Part shown: positions 7,415 through 15,166 of the stretch, in pieces
Position numbering within the stretch: the first letter of the stretch is position 1
Layout: each line of letters begins with the position of its first letter
Origin: Granulicella sp. UBA5172
GTDB lineage: Bacteria > Acidobacteriota > Terriglobia > Terriglobales > Acidobacteriaceae
Length of the DNA stretch: 15,166 nt
Assembly (NCBI GenBank): GCA_002413385.1
Contig: DHWW01000302.1
Span: forward strand, 5,054-20,219
Direction of reading: 5' to 3'
The notes under the pieces: model-generated
The model's input: only the letters and a program-made list of their open reading frames with translations
What the model was told of the DNA's origin: nothing
Database searches by the model: none
Translations under genes and position numbers: made by a program

Positions 7415-9310
7415 ATGCGAGCAAGCAATTCTGTGAAAAGTACTCAGCCTAGTTCTGATCTGACCATTGGTGCGATTCTTGCGATCTTTCGGCAACGCCG
7501 ACGCATCATTGTCACCACAACAGTCGCGCTTTTTCTGCTCGCGGCGCTTTATTGTGTGACGGCGACGCCCCACTACAAATCAACTGCAGTGATTGAGGTT
7601 CAGAGGAGTAGCGACGATTTGCTTGGCCTTGAAAGTCTCATGGCTTCGCAGCCGAGCGAGATGGGAGACGCACTGAATGCGAGCCTCGATCTTCAGACCG
7701 AAGTGGAGATTCTTCAGTCCGACACTCTTGCACTGAAGGTGATCAACGAACTGAATCTCGAGAAGACGAGAGACTTCAAGCCTCACTGGAGTCCCATCGG
7801 CGCGTTGCTCGGGATATTTTCGTCGAAAGGGGTTGCTGATCCTTCAAGCGCGTCGCTCGAAGACTCGCCGAATAGGCGAAGTTCTGTCACGAAAATTTTC
7901 AGCAGCCATCTCAAGGTGAAAACAATTTCGGGCACAAGGTTGATCGAGCTCGATTACACGGACTCTGATCCCAGGATTGCGGCGGCGGTGGTGAATGACC
8001 TAATCCACGCTCTTATGGATTACGGTTTTACCACGCGAAACTCAGCTACCAATCAAACTTCAGAATGGCTTGGCGGTCAAATGTCCGACCTTAAAAGACA
8101 AGCGCATGATCTCCAGGCACGCGTGGTAGCCCTGCAACGCTATGCGGGTGTTTACAGTCTGGGAGAAGACTCGCAGGGACGTGAGCAGCTTTATAGTTCG
8201 ACGCTGGATCAGCTACAGCAGGCTACAAATGCGCTAACCGCCGCCACATCGAATCGCATTATGAAAGGTGCCCTGTACGAGACAATTCGCCATGGGGATC
8301 CGGACATGATTTCCGGATTAACCGGTGCTGGTCCTGCCACCTCCACTTCAGCACAGAATTCGTTCACGCTTCTCCAGAATCTGCGCACACAGCAAGCCAC
8401 CACAGCGGCACAATTGGCGCAGGATACTTCTAAATTCGGTGCCGATTATCCCAAGCTCGCCGATGAACGCTCCAACCTTGCCAGTCTCAACAAATCAGTC
8501 GACGCTGAGATCCGTCGCATCGGAGAGCGTGCGAAGAATGACTATGAGGCAGCGCGCGGCGCCGAAGAAAAGTTGTTAAGTGTCTATAACGAACGTAAAG
8601 CGCAGGCCGAGAAATCGAATGACCGGGCAATTGAATATGGTATCGCCAAGCAGGAAGCTGATAACAGCAGTGCTCTCTATGAAGATCTCTCGAAGCGTTT
8701 GAGAGAAGCTGGGGTTATCGAAGGGCTGCGATCTTCCAATATTTCCGTTGTAAGCCCCGCCAGGGTTTCGCCCAAACCTTCGTCTCCGAATACTCCTCTG
8801 TATTTGGCGGGAGCTATCGTCCTAGGCTTGTTCCTGGGCGCGTGCGGCGCGCTCTATTCCGACATGACCGACGACACGATTCAATCATTCAGCGTCGTGG
8901 AAGACTCTCTTGGACTTACACTTTCCGCCGTGTTGCCGTCCTTGGAAGCGTCCGCTAGTCGATCGTTTCTTCGCCTTCCAGGTATTGGTGGTTTTGCAAG
9001 AAGATCCACCAACACGATAAGCCCGCTCATCGTATTGGATCAACCTACCAGCGCTTTCGCAGAGGCGTTGCGGCGGCTGCGAATGTCAATCTTGTCCTCA
9101 CGCAGCACGCCCCTTCCGAGGGTGATTCTTGTGACGAGTTCTGTGCCCGGGGAAGGGAAAACAACCGTTGCCGGCAATCTCGCTGTACTGCTGGCTCAGA
9201 CTGGTAAAAGCGTTCTCTTTGTCGATGGGGATCTGCGACAACATGAGCAGGGTCGATTTCTTGATCCGTCTCAGGGATCCGTGCTCGGGCCTCAGCCAGC
9301 TGCTCTCTGA
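7415..9310 (+). pseudogene. Wzc-like polysaccharide co-polymerase/BY-kinase, N-terminal piece ended by a frameshift
   Basis: A 631-residue product that would control chain length and, when whole, autophosphorylate on tyrosines. The first membrane helix is at about 31-50 and the Wzz-type domain follows (HYKSTAVIEVQ, then LQTEVEILQSDTLALKVI). A long helical, coiled-coil-like periplasmic part reaches to about 455, and the second helix is at about 462-481. The cytoplasmic ATPase has Walker A SSVPGEGKTT (575-584) and Walker A' VLFVDGDLRQ (600-609). After Gly625 the reading departs from the family and stops at 9310. The family continuation (GLSQLLSD..., Walker B, tyrosine tail) resumes one base out of frame. 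Dropping one G from 9287-9289 gives a continuous 764-residue protein, a normal size for this family. A sequencing error, a true mutation, or recoding are all possible. The start ATG has a purine-rich AAGAAAGA just upstream. Confidence 0.85.
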
Positions 9311-9710
9311 TCGAGAGCAAACGATGCAGACCAACGAGGTACCGAGGTGCGGAAAAATGCAGATGATACCGGCTGGCCCTGCTACACAATTTCCTACCGA
9401 ACTGCTGAGCAGCGATCGATGCCGCGAGCTACTGAACCAATGGAAGGACAGTTTCGATTACGTCGTGTTGGATAGTCCTTCGCTTCTCGATGTTACGGAT
9501 CCGCTAATCCTTGAACAGTGGGCCGATATGACCTTGCTCGTAGCGCGTTACGGCTTCACCACGAACAAGTCACTCGATCGCGCTTACCGTTTACTCGCCT
9601 CGGGTTCGAACGCCAACGTAAAGGTCATCCTCAACGGCGTGGATCGAAGTTCCGTCAGCTATGCAGATTACTTTGGTTACCCGGGTTCGACGCACTACCA
9701 AACCACATGA
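9291..9710 (+). pseudogene. BY-kinase, C-terminal piece in the shifted frame
   Basis: This frame holds the rest of the kinase: LSQLLSDREQ, MIPAGPATQFPTELLSS (the conserved P-x-G...P-x-ELL stretch), then FDYVVLDSP as Walker B with its Asp at residue 686 of the repaired protein, and LLVARYGFTT. The end, SYADYFGYPGSTHYQTT, carries four tyrosines, like the C-terminal Tyr cluster that BY-kinases phosphorylate. The piece could be made alone: an in-frame ATG at 9324 lies 14 bases after the upstream stop, with GAGAG 6 bases before it, giving 128 residues, but without Walker A it could not bind ATP by itself. Its TGA overlaps an ATGATG at the start of the export gene region. Confidence 0.75.
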
Positions 9711-9721
9711 TGGAGTCTAAG

Positions 9722-10618
9722 ATGCTCATGTCCCGCCGGCTTACATGCTTCTCATTATTGGTAGCGATGGTTTTATGCCCCTATTTATTCGCCCAGGAGT
9801 CCCTGTTGATTGGCCCAGGCGATCAACTTCACGTTCAGGTACTCGATACACCGGAGTTGGAACAGCATCCACGCGTCACTGACTCCGGCGAGATACCCTT
9901 GGCCGGCGTCGGAACGTTGAAGGTAGCGGGTCTCACGCCGGCGGCTGCGGCGCAAAAGATTCAGGACTTTCTCATCAGCTCCCACTTCATGAACCACCCT
10001 GCTGTCACCGTAACGATCGACCAATACGCGACGCAATCGATATCGGTGTTAGGACAAGTGAAGTTGCCCGGTGTCTTCCCCATCACCGCACCTCGATCCA
10101 TACTCGATGCAATCGCCCTCGCAGGGGGGCTAACAGACGTCGCCGACCGTCACGTGACGATCCAACGAAGGGATCGGTCGATCAAGCCTGTCACGTACGA
10201 TTTGTCCAACGATGCGGACAAGGCGATGAGTGACCAGGTGCAGGTCTATCCTGGGGATATTGTGCTCGTTCCCCACGCCGCGATCGCTTATGTTTTGGGC
10301 GACGTCAATCGTCCGAGTGGAATCGTGATGCAAAACAATCACTCCCAACTGACGGCCCTCGAAGCGGTGTCCTTAGCTGGCGGGACCCATTCCTCGGCCG
10401 TCCCTTCACACGCTAAACTGATTCGGCGATTACCTGACGGAGGCTATCGGGAGATATCGATGAACTTCAGCCTGATACAGAAGGGGAAGAGGCCCGACGT
10501 GGTATTACAGCCGGACGACGTCATCTACATTCCCTTCAGCTACCTCCGAAATATTGGGTCGAATGCTTCGGGGATCCTCGCTGCGACCGCCTCGGCGTCA
10601 ATCTATACCATTCCGTAG
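9722..10618 (+). CDS. Wza-like polysaccharide export protein (Poly_export and SLBB domains)
   Basis: A 298-residue outer-membrane/periplasmic export protein that would form the exit channel for the polymer and couple to the Wzc-like partner encoded just upstream. An N-terminal signal peptide (MLMSRRLTCFSLLVAMVLCP, then YLFA|QE) suggests signal peptidase I cleavage near residue 24; no clear lipobox is seen, unlike E. coli Wza. The Poly_export domain opens with LLIGPGDQLHVQVLDTPELE (28-47) and has GLTPAAAAQKIQ (70-81). Two SLBB units follow: ISVLGQVKLPGVFPI (107-121) with AIALAGGLTD, and AYVLGDVNRPSGIV (189-202) with AVSLAGGT. The start at 9722 is preferred because GGAG (9712-9715) precedes it by 6 bases; ATGs at 9707 and 9710 overlap the kinase stop. 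Confidence 0.9.
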   Translation: MLMSRRLTCFSLLVAMVLCPYLFAQESLLIGPGDQLHVQVLDTPELEQHPRVTDSGEIPLAGVGTLKVAGLTPAAAAQKIQDFLISSHFMNHPAVTVTIDQYATQSISVLGQVKLPGVFPITAPRSILDAIALAGGLTDVADRHVTIQRRDRSIKPVTYDLSNDADKAMSDQVQVYPGDIVLVPHAAIAYVLGDVNRPSGIVMQNNHSQLTALEAVSLAGGTHSSAVPSHAKLIRRLPDGGYREISMNFSLIQKGKRPDVVLQPDDVIYIPFSYLRNIGSNASGILAATASASIYTIP

Positions 10619-10740
10619 CGTCTCAAATAGTAGTGGCTTTATTTGATAAGCGAAAGGGCACTCTGGCGCTTTAGAGTGGGTGAGATGCGGTTCCGCGAGG
10701 CAACGATTGCGAGCAATTTCGCAGACGAGAACCTCCAGTG
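10619..10740. other. Spacer after the export gene with a short hairpin
   Basis: CACTCT (10659-10664) can pair with AGAGTG (10673-10678) around an 8-base loop. No T tract follows on either strand, so it is at best a weak terminator. Bases from about 10682 on (coding for EMRF and, one frame over, RQRLRA) hint at the start of a decayed permease continued in the next entry. Confidence 0.3.
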
Positions 10741-10749
10741 ATGAGAGGA

Positions 10750-10830
10750 GTTTCCTTGGCGGCAGTCCCTTCGCTTGCTCTTGGGATAAGCACGACCCCC
10801 GCCATCTTCACCGTCGTCTACCATGCCCTG
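10750..10830 (+). pseudogene. Relic of an ADOP/MacB-like permease (first membrane block)
   Basis: The plus-strand translation reads VSLAAVPSLALGISTTPAIF followed by TVVYHAL. This closely resembles the first transmembrane block of MacB_PCD-type permeases of the acidobacterial duplicated orphan permease group, whose usual form is close to LTLALGIGANTAIFTVV. The resemblance stops abruptly at about 10830, where the bases become the antisense of a transposase relic. Upstream, the expected RxLRxxPGF segment appears only as broken hints in different frames, so the piece is both truncated and decayed. It is non-functional. Confidence 0.5.
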
Positions 10831-11007
10831 CCCGCGCTCCAGATGCCGCTGATGAGCAAGGAACGACTCGCTCTGCATGAAGAACAGCGAAAACGCCGAA
10901 AGCCCAATATCCGCCAAGCTGTAGTCCACATCCGTGCTGCGCCGGGAATCTGGAAATCCAGCGCAGGCCGTCCGTAACCCGTCCAAAAGCAACTCAAATA
11001 TCTCCAT
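10825..11007 (-). mobile_element. N-terminal fragment of a transposase
   Basis: Reading on the minus strand from the ATG at 11007, the first 60 residues (MEIFELLLDGLRTACAGFPD ... VDYSLADIGLSAFSLFFMQ, then SESFLAHQRHLERGQG) match what I recall of the N-terminal domain of a widespread transposase family, in which an L-x-SAF-x-x-FF-x-Q-S-x-SFLxHQ pattern precedes a catalytic domain. After Gly61 the resemblance ends; the open frame runs on to 10639, but only as antisense of the permease relic and spacer. No catalytic residues are present, so the element is dead. I cannot name the IS family with certainty, and no terminal inverted repeats were identified. Confidence 0.6.
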
Positions 11008-11095
11008 GACTCAACACATCACAGTGCGATGCTCCGGAGAATAGCTATCTGGGCTCCCTATGCCATTTAGAACTGCTGGTTTTCGTCCAGAATTC

Positions 11096-11124
11096 TTGAC
11101 GCCTGTGCGGCGACTTGATACAGT
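11096..11124 (+). promoter_or_regulatory. Probable sigma-70 promoter of the str operon
   Basis: TTGACG (11096-11101) and TACAGT (11119-11124) are separated by exactly 17 bases. This is the best promoter match between the export gene and rpsL. It points towards rpsL and would give a leader of roughly 520 bases. A second, closer promoter cannot be excluded. Confidence 0.55.
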
Positions 11125-11130
11125 AAGAAG

Positions 11131-11649
11131 GTTCCGCGAGTATCCGGAATGTGTCGTCACCAAGAGGCTCAGAGGCAGGCTTTGGCCTGCGCTACACTGG
11201 ATACAAGAGATTCACTGCAGGATTTGCCCGGATTGTGTGGGTAAATCAGTAAGTCTGTGGTTGGCGTTTAGCCTATCTATCGCGCCTGCGACACCCTCCT
11301 CCCCGCTGCACCACGGCGGGACCCCATGGGGACGGGCTATGCGGGCCGGAACAGCGAAACGGAGTTGAGCAGTTGGGCAGGCTTGCAGGATTGAGTAGTT
11401 TGCAAGAGCAGGCACAACACACCTCGGCCACCGTCGACTGTTATCTCGTTTGAGTGGTTAGTTGGTACACGCAGTCAGAAGTACGGCCGCGTGCAGGATT
11501 CAGAACTTCGCCGGGGCATGTCCGCATGTCTCGCCTTCTGTGCGTTTGCAGCTTGCGCGCGGGAGTAGAGCGAGGGGGCTGCCCTGCACCGAGCCCGAAT
11601 AGAGTTTCGGGTAGTAACTGCCTTCGGGTAGAGCCTAAGGAGTAGTAAA
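11131..11649 (+). promoter_or_regulatory. Long structured leader of the str operon (about 520 bases, no gene)
   Basis: No convincing coding region is seen. Perfect or near-perfect hairpins lie at 11175-11190 (GCAGGC, loop TTTG, GCCTGC), 11302-11320 (CCCGCTG, loop CACCA, CGGCGGG with one G-T pair) and 11594-11611 (CCCGAA, loop TAGAGT, TTCGGG). A 10-base palindrome CCCCATGGGG is at 11322-11331. The sequence TTCGGGTAG occurs at 11606-11614 and again at 11623-11631, so CCCGAA could pair with either copy. The second pairing ends just before the rpsL ribosome binding site. Regulation by this leader is inference. Confidence 0.4.
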
Positions 11650-12033
11650 GTGCCTACGTTTCATCAGCTCGTCAAGCAGGGCCGGACACCGACCCGCTAC
11701 AAGACCGCTTCGCCTGCGCTACAGGGTTCGCCCCAGCGCCGCGGAGTGTGCACTCGCGTTTACACTCAGACCCCCAAGAAGCCGAACTCGGCACTGCGCA
11801 AGGTTGCGCGTGTTCGTTTGACGAACGGCATTGAGGTCACCACCTATATCCCGGGCATCGGCCACAACCTACAGGAGCACTCGATTGTGCTGATCCGCGG
11901 CGGCCGTGTGAAGGATCTGCCGGGTGTTCGTTACCACGTGGTTCGCGGAACGCTGGATTCGGTTGGCGTGGCGAATCGCAAGCAGAGCCGCTCGAAGTAC
12001 GGCGCGAAGCGTCCGAAGGCGAGCAGCAAGTAA
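11650..12033 (+). CDS. rpsL: 30S ribosomal protein S12
   Basis: S12, a core protein of the decoding centre, 127 residues against about 124 usual. Hallmarks are [20 protein letters not shown] (31-50) and [17 protein letters not shown] (84-100). Lys43 and Lys88, where substitutions give streptomycin resistance in other bacteria, are both wild type, and Asp89, the usual methylthiolation site, is present. The start is GTG with TAAGGAG 7 bases upstream. It is the first gene of a standard str operon (rpsL-rpsG-fusA-tuf). Confidence 0.98.
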   Translation: MPTFHQLVKQGRTPTRYKTASPALQGSPQRRGVCTRVYTQTPKKPNSALRKVARVRLTNGIEVTTYIPGIGHNLQEHSIVLIRGGRVKDLPGVRYHVVRGTLDSVGVANRKQSRSKYGAKRPKASSK

Positions 12034-12037
12034 TAAG

Positions 12038-12130
12038 AGGGTTGTCGGTTCTCGGTTGTTGGTTGCCGGTAGAGATTACCTGGCAGGCGATGGAAACCCA
12101 GAATCAACAACCCAGAACCGACAACGTTTC
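12038..12130 (+). repeat. Inverted pair of degenerate 7-base repeats between rpsL and rpsG
   Basis: The left array reads GTTGTCG, GTTCTCG, GTTGTTG, GTTGCCG (12041-12068). On the opposite strand the right array reads GTTGTCG, GTTCTGG, GTTGTTG, ATTCTGG (12125 down to 12098). Bases 12041-12061 are complementary to 12105-12125 except for one C-C mismatch, giving a 21-bp stem around a 43-base loop in the polycistronic mRNA. No T tract follows, so it is not a simple terminator. It may be a mobile palindromic repeat (REP/MITE-like), an mRNA processing or stability element, or part of an S7 autoregulation site. Confidence 0.8.
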
Positions 12131-12186
12131 CAGGCCCAGCTCGTGAGAGGTTCACCGCGCTGGGGGAAGAAGAGAAAGAAGAAGAG

Positions 12187-12657
12187 ATGCCGAGAAAAGG
12201 GTTTATTGCCAAGCGTGAAGTTCCAGCCGATCCGATCTATGGTTCGACACTGGTCACGAAGTTCGTCAACAGCATGATGTGGGGCGGCAAGAAGTCGACT
12301 GCCCAGGGCATCTTTTATGAGGCCATGACCAACCTTGAAGCCAAGGGCGGGGATGAGGCTCTTAAGCTGTTCAAGAAGGCTGTTGAGAACGTCAAGCCGA
12401 TGCTGGAAGTGAAGAGCCGTCGGGTTGGCGGTGCGAACTACCAGGTGCCGATCGAGGTTAACCCCGAGCGTCGCACTTCGCTGGCGATTCGCTGGCTCGT
12501 GACCTACGGTCGCGCTCGCGGCGAAAAGGGAATGGTCGAGAAGTTGACTGCTGAGCTGCTCGATGCCGCCAATGGCCGTGGTGCCGCGATGAAGAAGAAG
12601 GAAGACGTTCATCGCATGGCCGAAGCAAACAAGGCATTCGCGCACTACCGCTGGTAG
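12187..12657 (+). CDS. rpsG: 30S ribosomal protein S7
   Basis: S7 nucleates assembly of the 30S head on 16S rRNA; 156 residues is the standard length. It opens [20 protein letters not shown] and has [20 protein letters not shown], the conserved [14 protein letters not shown], and the [19 protein letters not shown] helix region, ending AHYRW. The ribosome binding region is a purine-rich GAAGAAGAG directly before the ATG. It follows rpsL by 153 bases, a wider gap than usual because of the inverted repeat there. Confidence 0.98.
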   Translation: MPRKGFIAKREVPADPIYGSTLVTKFVNSMMWGGKKSTAQGIFYEAMTNLEAKGGDEALKLFKKAVENVKPMLEVKSRRVGGANYQVPIEVNPERRTSLAIRWLVTYGRARGEKGMVEKLTAELLDAANGRGAAMKKKEDVHRMAEANKAFAHYRW

Positions 12658-12750
12658 TACAGAGCAGGGACCAGGGATTTAGAAGAACGACCCTGATTGA
12701 ACAAGTTTGGATAAATGCGGGCTTCGTCCCGCAGGAAGAAAAGGATCACC
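12658..12750 (+). other. rpsG-fusA spacer with the fusA ribosome binding site
   Basis: Ninety-three bases without a gene. AAAAGGA ends 5 bases before the GTG at 12751, which fixes the fusA start there rather than at the in-frame ATG at 12715, whose extra residues ([12 protein letters not shown]) are not part of EF-G. Confidence 0.5.
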
Positions 12751-14844
<2,094 letters not shown>

Positions 14845-14909
14845 CTGGTTGGGCCTTTAGCCCTGCCGCACAACAAAGATTTTGAACTTAGCAATACGGA
14901 GATAGAGTC

Positions 14910-15166
14910 ATGGGCAAGGAAAAATTTGATCGCAGCAAGCCGCACGTAAACATTGGAACGATTGGTCATATTGATCATGGCAAGACGACGCTGACGGCGG
15001 CGATCACGAAGGTGTTGTCGAAGCATAACCCGAAGAACAGCTTCCGCTCGTTCGACACGATCGATAACGCACCGGAAGAGCGCGAGCGCGGTATTACGAT
15101 CGCGACCTCGCACGTGGAGTATGAGACGGCGAACCGTCATTATGCGCACGTCGACTGCCCGGGCCA
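14910..15166 (+). CDS. tuf: Elongation factor Tu, N-terminal part (runs off the right edge)
   Basis: The first 85 residues of EF-Tu, the GTPase that brings aminoacyl-tRNA to the ribosome: [16 protein letters not shown], then the P loop GHIDHGKT (19-26), RGITI (60-64) and the start of the DCPGH motif (82-). The P loop has Ile where many EF-Tu proteins have Val (GHVDHGKT), a conservative change. GGAG at 14898-14901 lies 8 bases before the ATG. It follows fusA by 65 bases with no visible terminator, as expected for the last genes of a str operon. Confidence 0.97.
   Translation, partial: MGKEKFDRSKPHVNIGTIGHIDHGKTTLTAAITKVLSKHNPKNSFRSFDTIDNAPEERERGITIATSHVEYETANRHYAHVDCPG

Noticed and set aside
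9518-9721. Upstream extension of the export protein open frame
   Set aside because: It overlaps the kinase C-terminal region in another frame; the signal peptide and GGAG support the start at 9722.
11060-11415. Open frames on both strands in the str leader
   Set aside because: They overlap each other and the best promoter, show no recognisable motif, and have no supporting ribosome binding site.
11454-11645. Small open frame just before rpsL (63 residues)
   Set aside because: It has no family resemblance, its end encodes the rpsL ribosome binding site, and its composition looks like random leader sequence. Treated as non-coding.
12041-12125. Heptamer arrays considered as a CRISPR or intrinsic terminator
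   Set aside because: There are no regular spacers of 30-40 bases between identical repeats, and no U tract after the stem.

Overview
The window looks like chromosomal DNA of an acidobacterium of the class Terriglobia (Granulicella/Terriglobus/Edaphobacter type). This is inferred from protein style, from a relic of an ADOP-type (acidobacterial duplicated orphan permease) MacB-like permease, and from a relic of a transposase family I associate with these genomes. No rRNA or other definitive marker is present.

Region 1 (1 to about 10,620) is an exopolysaccharide locus of the Wzx/Wzy type, built from short blocks in alternating orientation. On the minus strand at the left edge are the start of a membrane protein (possibly the polymerase or ligase), a GH10 glycoside hydrolase with a twin-arginine-like leader, and what looks like the C-terminal stump of an acyltransferase. 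Next come three plus-strand genes: a GT2 glycosyltransferase, a Wzx-like flippase and a PF11316-type putative rhamnosyltransferase. They converge on two translationally coupled minus-strand glycosyltransferases (GT2, then GT4). A divergent intergenic region of about 310 bases then leads to a plus-strand pair: a Wzc-like polysaccharide co-polymerase/BY-kinase and a Wza-like outer-membrane export protein. Together the genes would assemble lipid-linked repeat units, flip them, regulate chain length and export the polymer. No initiating phosphoglycosyl transferase is visible, and no complete polymerase.

The co-polymerase/kinase gene is broken by a one-base frameshift near 9287-9289. The break lies between the Walker A/A' motifs and Walker B, so neither piece has a whole ATPase site. 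Removing one G restores a 764-residue protein.

Region 2 (about 10,620 to 11,649) has no intact gene. It holds two relics that abut almost to the base: the first transmembrane block of an ADOP permease (plus strand) and the N-terminal 60 residues of a transposase (minus strand). After them comes a good sigma-70-like promoter (11096-11124) and a leader of about 520 bases with several hairpins, one pair of which is mutually exclusive, in front of the str operon.

Region 3 (11,650 to the right edge) is the str operon in the usual order: rpsL (S12), rpsG (S7), fusA (EF-G) and the start of tuf (EF-Tu). The rpsL-rpsG gap carries an inverted pair of degenerate 7-base repeat arrays that can fold into a 21-bp stem. 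It lies exactly where, in E. coli, S7 binds to autoregulate the operon. This heptad element and the frameshifted kinase are the most notable signals. I did not see a wholly new multigene system.
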